NCBI GenBank assembly: GCA_041309145.1 | Contig: JBFZAG010000068.1 | Coordinates: forward strand, 1 to 22,927 | DNA: 22,927 bases | Source: JAPLLS01 sp041309145 | GTDB taxonomy: Bacteria > Omnitrophota > Gorgyraeia > Gygaellales > Profunditerraquicolaceae | Direction of reading: 5' to 3' | In this document: piece after piece, positions 1 to 9,000 of the stretch | How the letters are laid out: each line of letters opens with the position of its first letter | How positions within the stretch are numbered: position 1 is the stretch's first letter | The notes under the pieces: model-generated | Seen by the model: only the letters and a program-made list of their open reading frames with translations | What the model was told of the DNA's origin: nothing | The model's database searches: none | Translations under genes and position numbers: made by a program

Positions 1-3000
1 TTCCTTGAGAAAATAATCGTAGTGCGCGCCGTTATCAGTGGACAAATAAAGTTTTACTTTAGCCAGCGATTCGCCTAATTTGCTCCAGGTAATATTAGTG
101 GCGTCATTAGCGGTCAAAGGATCTGTGCCGCCTGCACCTCCGCGAGGATGAATAGCGCTGAATTCCTCGATCAATTTAAAAGCTGGGGATACTCCGGCGA
201 TCACAGCGGTGTCCACCGCCTCCAAAGCATTGATTATCTTTATCCTGCCCGCATTAGTTACCGCGTCCGGGGTTTGCGGCCAGGGCAAAGTTCCCGCGGA
301 ACCCGCGGCTGAGCCAACAGAACTATACGTTCCGCTTGCTCCATCCAAAGAGGAGAAATAAATATTGACATTATCCACGCCTTTAGCTTCCCACTGGATA
401 TTATAGACTCCGGATTTTTTGATCGTCCAGGACTGGCTGGCATCAGGTTGGAGCACTCTGATATTTCCCAGGCTAAAATTGGAGGAAAGGCCATAAACTG
501 TATTATAAGCCGTATCCACTATCTTGATTTTAGCTTTGTCGCTGGAGAATATATCGTCGGCGAGATTCGGAGTCCAGGGGCAAGTGTTCTCTCCGGAGTG
601 GACATCAAAGTTAGTGGCGATGGTTTTAGCCTGATAGTTATCTATACCGCCGTCTTTGGAATAAAGGATATTGACCTTATCGATCTTTCCGGTGACATTA
701 AAGACGATATTCTTTTCTTCCCCGGCTTTCCATTTGCTTGAACCGTCCGGAGTAATGACATCGATCTTGCCGTGGATCCAGAAGCTGTTGGACTCTTTTT
801 CCGAAGCCGGCTGGACCGGTTCGCTGGCGGTAACCCTGACTTTACAGGAGATCGAAGATGTGGTCTCCGGAACAGTCCAGGAATACTGGCCGTGCGCTCC
901 CAGGTTAGAAGCCAAAGCGTCAATAACATCCCAGACCACTCCTGTCCCGCGGTAGAATTCAAGTTTAACTTTATCCGCTCCGGTGCCTACGGTATCCCAT
1001 TCAATAAGCCAGGGATCAGCGGATATTAAGGGACTGGTCACAGTATTAACGCTGAAATCCGGGATAACGCTGAAGTCCGCGCCTTCGGAATAGCTGTCCG
1101 AATTATAAGCTCCGTCGGTGATCTTGATCCGGCCGTTATTGGTCACCGCAGCCGGCATAGGATTCCAGCTCCAGGTTACCCCTGTACCGCTCGAGCCGCT
1201 CAGAGTTTTAGTCCCGATCGGAGTATGATTATTATAATCATCGGCATTGCCGGCTATATTGTCCGCCCCCTTGCCGCCATTGGAATCATAATAAATACTC
1301 ACGCTGGAAATGCTGCCGGAAAAATCCCAGCTGACCTGGTTAGCCGTGGACAAAGCCTTCCAGTTGGCTCCGGTAAGCGGAGCCTTTAAGGTCAAACCGC
1401 CGATAATGTTAAACGCAGCGGAATCCGCTTTGACATTGGAATTGGCCAGATCAACTACTCTTATCTTAACTCCGGTCCGGACATCTGGGACTGACCAATC
1501 CACTCCGGCTATCCCGTCTCCTACCGCCACATCGCTGGGAGTTATTTTAGTCAAAAATTGGTTCGAGCCGTCTAAATCACATAGTACATTTACCCGGGTT
1601 ATTTTATTTCCGGTCTTAGTCCATTTGACAAAGTTCGCGGCCGTAGTCAAAGCTTTGACCCGCGTGCTGGCATTGATCGATGGGTCTAAGATGATCTCCG
1701 GCAAAATACTGAACCCCGGAGAAACCAAATTCACATCGGTAGGGTAATCCACAAACGAGATCTTGACCCGGACCGTATCGCTGGTCCGTTCATCGGGAAT
1801 GCTCGGCCAGGTGAATTCATTACCCGTAGTGCCGTTATTGCATTCTAAACTCTCCGCTCCGCTGATCTGGTTATATGACCCCACTCCGTCATAAATGTTA
1901 TACTCGATCTTGACTTTAGGCTTGGACCCGTCGGTCTTCGTGGCGCTTACCGCTTCCCACTGGATCTTGTTCGTGGTCTCGTTAACCTTCCAGACCGAAG
2001 TATCTTCGGGCGAGCTGATCAAAGTGATCTTAGGCCTGACCCCGAACGCCGGGCTCGATTGCACGCTTAATTCTGTTCCTGCCGGTGCGGCATTATTGGT
2101 TATCTTGACTTTAAAATTCTCCGAAACCTTAAACGGCGCGGTCCAGACCGGGATTAAAGTCACATCGCCGTCAGCTCCGCAGCCCTGTGTCCCCGAAATC
2201 ACCTGTTCATCAGTAAAATCGCCCTTGGCCGAATAAACTATCCTTAAGGTCCCGATCGAGCCCTTCTTGTTCCAGCGGATCGGAACATTGTCTCCTATAT
2301 AATAGCTGCTCCCGTTAGGCGACAATAGCGTCAGGGTCCCTTTGATGATATTCTTCTCTCCCGCGGTTGATTCGGCATAAACTGTAGTCTTGTTCTTAAA
2401 ATCCGCCACCTTAAATAATACGTTACTGGAAATCGTATCCGGCACGCTCGACCACTCCCAGCTCATATTCCCGTCGCCGACTTCAACTCCGCTGTCTCCG
2501 TTGACCTTATCCACAGTTATATCATTCCAGCCACCGCCGTCATATTTATAATAAACCGCGACTTTATCGATATTGCCCTGCGGAGTCCAGATAATATTCT
2601 TTTTCGCGCCGACTTCCAAACTCTCTGACTTCGGGCCGACGTAAGTCAGGCCGCCCTTGACCTGGAACCCTGCGCTTGCCCCTTCTACCGCGGCCTGGGT
2701 GGTCGGAGTCGCCACTTTGACTTTGATCTTGCCGGATTTTCCTGCGGTCAATGCCGTGCTGTTTGCCAACGGCCAATCAAAAGTGTAATAGCCGTCTCCG
2801 TCAGGAGCGCCGGAAATGCCCAGCGCATTATCATTGATCTTGGTGTAATTTACTTCCTGGCCGTCAAAAGAGTAATAAACGTTGACTGACTGCAATGCCC
2901 CCTGCTTCTTGAACTTAATAGTCTGCGGCGTTCCCACTAGCCACGACGTATTCCCGTCCGGAACATCCACGGTGATTTTGCCTAATAACGAGAACTTTCC

Positions 3001-6000
3001 CGTTCCGAAGTTGATCGTTGTAACATCACTGTTGGCCGGATCATATTGCTCGATCTTTAATCTGTTAGTATTATTTAAATCCGCTAAAGTACCGGGAACC
3101 GGGCTCCATTTAAAACTTCCGTTGTTCAGCGCCTCGGTAGTGATCGGCGTCCAGACCGGAATAGCATCGTCTATATTGTTGGAATAAGATATCTTGACCT
3201 TAATCACCCCCAGAATTTCATAGTTATTCCAGGTGATCCAGTAATCATCGCCCGCGTGCGCGGTATTGCCCTGCTCGGGATCAGTGATATCGAACTTCGC
3301 GCCCACCTTGAAATCCGTGCCTTCGGAGTAACAATCCGAATCATATTCTCCGTCAGTGATCTTGATCCTGGCGTTATTGGTCACTGTATCCGGCATAGGG
3401 TTCCAAAGCCACTTTATTCCTGTTCCGCTAGAACCGCTCAGATCTTTTGTCCCGATCGGAGTGTGATTATTATAGTCATCGGCATTTCCGGCTATCCCGT
3501 CTAAACCTTTACCGCTGTTGGGATCATAATAAATACTCACGCTGTCTATGCTACCCGAAAAATCCCAGCTGATCTCATTAGTTGTAGACTTGGCTGTCCA
3601 GGTAGTGGTCCCGTTTAAAGGAGCCTTCAAGGTCAGGCCGCCGATAATGTTAAAGCCTACGGAATCCGCCTTGACGCTGGAATTGGCTGTATCCACTACC
3701 CGGATCTTAACCCCGCTTTTGACATCAGGGGTCGGATTCCAGGGCACAACCGCGCTCCCGCCGCTTACCGTCAATCCGTCCTGGATCACTCCGGTAAAAG
3801 CTGTACCTCCATCCAGATCATATCTGACATTGACCGTCTGGATCTTGGTTCCGGTATAGGTGAACTTCACAAAATCCGCTACATTAGCTAAAGCTTTAAC
3901 CCGGGAACTGGCGTTGATTGACGGATCCAAGGTGATCTCCGGTAAAATGCTGAAGCCCGGAGATACCAGGTTCACATCGCTGGGATAATCCAAAAACGAG
4001 ATCTTCACCCTGACGGTATCGTTAGTCCGTTCATTCGGAATGCTCGGCCAGGTGAATTCATTACCGGTAGTGCCGTCATTGCAATCTAAACTCTCCGCTC
4101 CACCTATAGGAGTATATCCTCCCACTCCGTTATTGATATTATATTCGATTTTTATTTTAGGCTTGGATCCGTCAGTCTTGGTGGCGCTTATCGCTTCCCA
4201 CTGGATCTTGTTTGCAGTTTCGCCGACCTTCCAGATCGAAGTATCTTCGGGAGAACTGATATTAATGATCTTGGGGCGCACTCCAAACGCCGGGCTTGAG
4301 GTCACGCTTAATTCCGTGCCTGCGGGAGCGTCATTATTAGTTATCCTCACTTTATAAGTCTCCGAAACCTTATACGGCGCGCTCCAGGCCGGACTTAAAG
4401 TCACATCGCCGTCAGCTCCGCAGCCCTGCGTTGGTGAGATCACCAGCTCATCGCTAAAATCGCCTTTGGCCGAATAAACTATCTTTATTGTCCCGATCGA
4501 GCCCTTTTTGTTCCATTGGATCGGCACATTATCTCCTATATAATAACTGCTTCCGTTAGGCGATAATAAAGTCAAGGTTCCTTTGATCATGTTGGCTATT
4601 GTCGATTCGGCGTAAACTTTACTTTGGTTATCATAATCAACGACCTTGAAATGCACGCCGGTATTGATAGTATCTGCCACGCTCGGCCACTCCCAGCTTT
4701 TGACGCCGCCGCCCTCGTCAGTTCCGGCTATTCCTCCAGCCGGGGTTATTTCCGCCCAAGTTTGGGCGCCATATTTATAATAAATCGCGAATTTACTGAT
4801 CCCGCCCTGCTGCAGCCACCGAATAACCCTCTTGCTGCCGACTTCCATAGTCTGGCCGTTAGGTTCGGTATAAGCGATACTTCCGATAATGGCATTGATC
4901 ACCGAAGTGCCGCTTACAGTCTTCCAGCCCAGATTCGAAGTGCTTTCCACCTTAACTTTAACTTTAGAAGAAGGTGTGGCGGGAATAGGATCCCACTCAA
5001 AAGAACCTGTTCCGTTTGAACCTATGGATATCCCCTGGCCATTAGTGATTTGCTGCCAGGCAGGATTAGCCTGATCGCCGTCAGTAGCATACCAAAGATC
5101 AACTGTTCCCAAACTTCCCTTGTATGTCCAGGAAATGACTTTTTTGGGAGTATTGTTTCCGACAGGCAGATCTATTCCATTAGGGTTATTGACCGCAATA
5201 ACACCTTTGACATTAAAAGGCGCGGAATCAAACTTGACTTCCGGATCCCCGACTTTAGATACCCGGATTATGCAGTTCTTAGCCATGAAGTCGGGGATCA
5301 GCCAGTCTTCGTATTTCAAAGTAGCGGCGGAAGTAGAATCTACGATCAGCCCGCCTTTTGCAGCTATAGTAGGCGGGTTAGTATCGCTCCAGGTTGTTCC
5401 GTCAGTGGAGATCTGGATTTTCACAAAAGGCACATCGCCTTTTGGCTGGGCCCAGCTGATCGTGGGTTTTGTCCCCACCTCCCATTCCGAGCTGATATTC
5501 GGAGAAGCCGGGACGGACGGGCTGAGCACGGCCTTGATCTTGAACTCTGCTGAAGTGTTCGTGACCATGGAATCCACATAAGAAGAAACCCTGATCACCG
5601 CGTGTTCGGAAGTAACGGAATCCGGGATCTCCGGCCAGGGATAAGGCTTTACGGCATTATTACTGACTATCGGAAAAGAATGGATATGATTCCAGGGCGG
5701 TCCGTCATCGTTATGGTCATATAAAAGGGTAATATTAACGTTGCCCACGCTTCCGGTAACCGTCCAATCAATAGTCCGGTTGAGGTCGCCGTTCTTCCAG
5801 GGGGTATCCGCAAGAATAACGCTGTTGATCGCTCCGCGCAGATATAATGCAGTACCTTCTGATTTGGCCCAAGTGGCCATCGGGTTGGTGGGATTCTGCC
5901 AGTTATAAGGATTGGCGATGCTCTCCACCCTGATCCGGCCCTGGGAACTGGGCAGATTGGGGATCTTCCAGGACCAGCCAACAGTGCCCTGGGCGTACGG

Positions 6001-9000
6001 GACAGATTCTCCGGTGGTGACGTCGTCAGGAGCGTAAACCACTTCCTGGTATTCGTCTCCTGTATTGGGAGCTTCATCCGGGCCATTGCCGTTAAAAAGG
6101 TCCAGCCTGATCCGGACATTGCCGACATCCCCGCGGCATTTCCATTTTATGGTCTGGGTGCTGCCCATGGGAAGAGGCAGGCCGTTGAAAGGCTCGACGT
6201 CATAAATGTCGCCTCTGACCTGGAAACTCTGAGATTCCTTAGTGATCGGCAGATCGCCTAAACTGGTAAACTTAAATTTGCTGTTTTTGCTCCCGCTGAC
6301 ATCAATAACATTGCCTCCGTTGGAATCTGTAGCGATGACTGTCCAGGGGAAAGCCGTAGCCTGATCAGTTCCGCCCACAGGAGTTATTTCCGTGGAATAA
6401 CCGTTATGGATATATTCTATTTTTAAATTGCCGATATCGCCTCTCTTTTCATACTGGATCCCGCCTAAAACATCTTTTCCCACGATCAGAGTATCGTTAA
6501 CTGTTGGGAATGACGAAAGGATCTTTCCTTTAATTGTAAAAATACCCGAGTCTCCTAAAATGTCCTCAGAACTTGAAGACATGACCCGGACTTTGATCTG
6601 GTCGCCTATTGCGTTCGGCACTTCCCAAAGAAAACCCCCTCCATCAGGTGTGGAATCTCCGTCATTAATATCGTAAGCAAAATTATTATCCCCTTTATCA
6701 TAAGCTAACTTCACCGCAATTGAAGGCGGAGGCGGGACCCGGCCTTTAGTGGTCCAGCTGATATTAGTATCGTCAGCGTTTTTATCTCCCACATATAAGA
6801 CGGCCTTAGGAACAGCGACATTAAGATACTGTTTCTGGAGGATGATATATTTTCCGGTATCAGTCTCGGAAAAAATACCCGAGGCGTCGTTTACTGATTC
6901 GATCCTGATCCTGACCTGGGTATCTTTATCCGAATCACCGATGACCAGTTGAGGATCATGGGCCGGATCACCCGGAGTAGTTCCTGTTCCGTTAGCATTA
7001 TAACCCGGATACCAGTCATAAGAACCGTCTGAGGAAGGCACAGTGGCTATGGCATAACTACTGCCCGAAGTCAGAAAATACTTTATCCTCACATCCCCCA
7101 ATGCGGTCCCGGTCTTATCCCAGGAAATTGTAGCCTTATCCCCGATCTTCCAGGTTACGTCGCCGGTTTTAGCCTGATCTTTAAGAGTAATGCTGCCTTT
7201 GATCGTGAATTGGGAGGAATCATTAACGACCTCGGTTTCGTCCCCGACTAATTCGACCCGAATCCTGACAGTTGTACCGATCAGGTCTTCATCCGGAATA
7301 GTCCAGTCATAGGTCCCGGAAGAAGCGGCTTTAGTCGCCGGATTGAGGTTAGTCCAGCTTCCATCCAGTCCGGTTTTGGAATATTTAAGCCGGACAGTTC
7401 CGGCCAGGTCAGCGGGCCTGGGAGTCCAGGTGATCACCGCCGCATTTCCTATATTATATGAAGCCTTATCCAGGGTTACCGCCTGAATATCGGCTTTGAT
7501 CGAGAACTGTTCGGAAGCATCGGCCACCCCGTCGACCAAACTCTCTTCTCCGGGCATGTAAACTTTGACCTTGCAGGTATTAGCCAGATAAAGACTGTTA
7601 TTAGGGATCGGCCAGGGATGAGATCCAATACCTCCGGGAGTACCGGGATCAACGCTATCGGTGATCATGGTATCGAAAGGCTCGCCGCCGGATTTAGAGA
7701 GATAGATCTTGGCGTTGCCGTAAGCGGTTTTAAGGTCTCCGTGGCATTCCCACTGGAGAGTCTCGGTCGTTCCCACCTTTAATTTATTGCTGGTAAGAGG
7801 CCTGACCACGATATTGCCTTTTACTTTACAGGCCGCGGCGCTTACAGCGTAAATATTGGGATTAGTGGTATCCGTGACTTTTATCCACAATTTGTTGCTG
7901 ATCGGAACCTGGATCGGCGACCAGACTTTGCCCGTGGTCTCTCCGATGCTGGCGTCAACGCTGTTGGCTCCGGGAATAAGAGTCCAATCTCCGGGGACAG
8001 CCGGATCAGGGGCGTCTTTAGTCGAATATTCAATTTTAACAAAACTTATAGCACCGTTTTTCTTCCATTTTATGGTGTATGATCCATCCACCCGCAGGAT
8101 TTCGGTCCCCAGTTTAGGATCCAAAACTTCCAGAGAGGCCAGAATGCTGATATCGCTGGACCAGGTGGAGGTAGCCTTGATCTGTTCTCCCTGATTAGTC
8201 TCAACCCGGATCCGGTTCATGGTGCCCACGGCTGAAACCGGAATAGGATCCCAGGTATAAGAACAGTTATCTCCCGAGCAAGCCGCAGCCTGGGTAGGAG
8301 TGGCGATAGTATTAAAGGTTCCTTCCGCGCCGCTTAATTTGGAAAGAGAAACTATAAAGCCGTCAGCGGAAAAATCACCGGACTTGGTCCATTTTATAGT
8401 CGCGGGCTTCTGGGCATACCACGGCCGGGCAGTAGAACCGGCTTCGTCCAGAGTCACTCCTCCTTTAATATAAAAATCGCCTAAAGATGCGGCGGCAGTA
8501 GTCCAGGGATCCGCGGTAGCGCCAGCCAGATCAGTGGACAAATAGATCTTAACCTTGCGGTCGGTACCGGTCTTTTCCGGAACGGGATCCCATTCATAAT
8601 AACAGTCATTGCCCGTACAATTCATCTGGGCCTGGGTCCGGCCTTTGATTATCTCATAATTATATCCGCCGTTATCGTACATCAGGATATTCAGATAATA
8701 AGGACTGCCGGCGTTGGCGTCGCTGAGATCCCCGTATTTCTTCCATTCGATCCGTTTTTTAGGATCGTGCGTCCCGATGGTAAAAGTCTCCCCGGATTGA
8801 GGATGATGGCTGGCTTCGATTACCAGGCGGGGTTTGATCTGAAAATAGTTTTTCGAGGTATAAAAATTATGGCTGGTATCGGTGTTGGTCTTATCGATTA
8901 TTTTTATTTTTACTTTGGCATTGATAAGATTGGTAGTTCCGACTTTATCAAGTATGGTCCAGAATTTTCTGCCGCGATTATCGGCGTTATTGGGAGAGGC

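Noticed and set aside
1310..1747. Plus-strand reading frames across the giant gene (for example 1310-1747, 1895-2236, 4040-4357)
   Set aside because: They lie opposite the continuous minus-strand frame with its signal peptide and repeats. Similar plus-strand frames recur because the minus-strand repeats recur.
1072..4617. CRISPR or satellite-like DNA repeat
   Set aside because: The repetition is long, coding and conserved at protein level, with no short direct repeats and unique spacers.
5667..6128. Minus-strand frames at 5667-6128, 642-962 and 2564-2776
   Set aside because: They are out of frame with the giant gene, have low-complexity composition and show no domain; the in-frame reading gives good Ig-like repeats at the same place.
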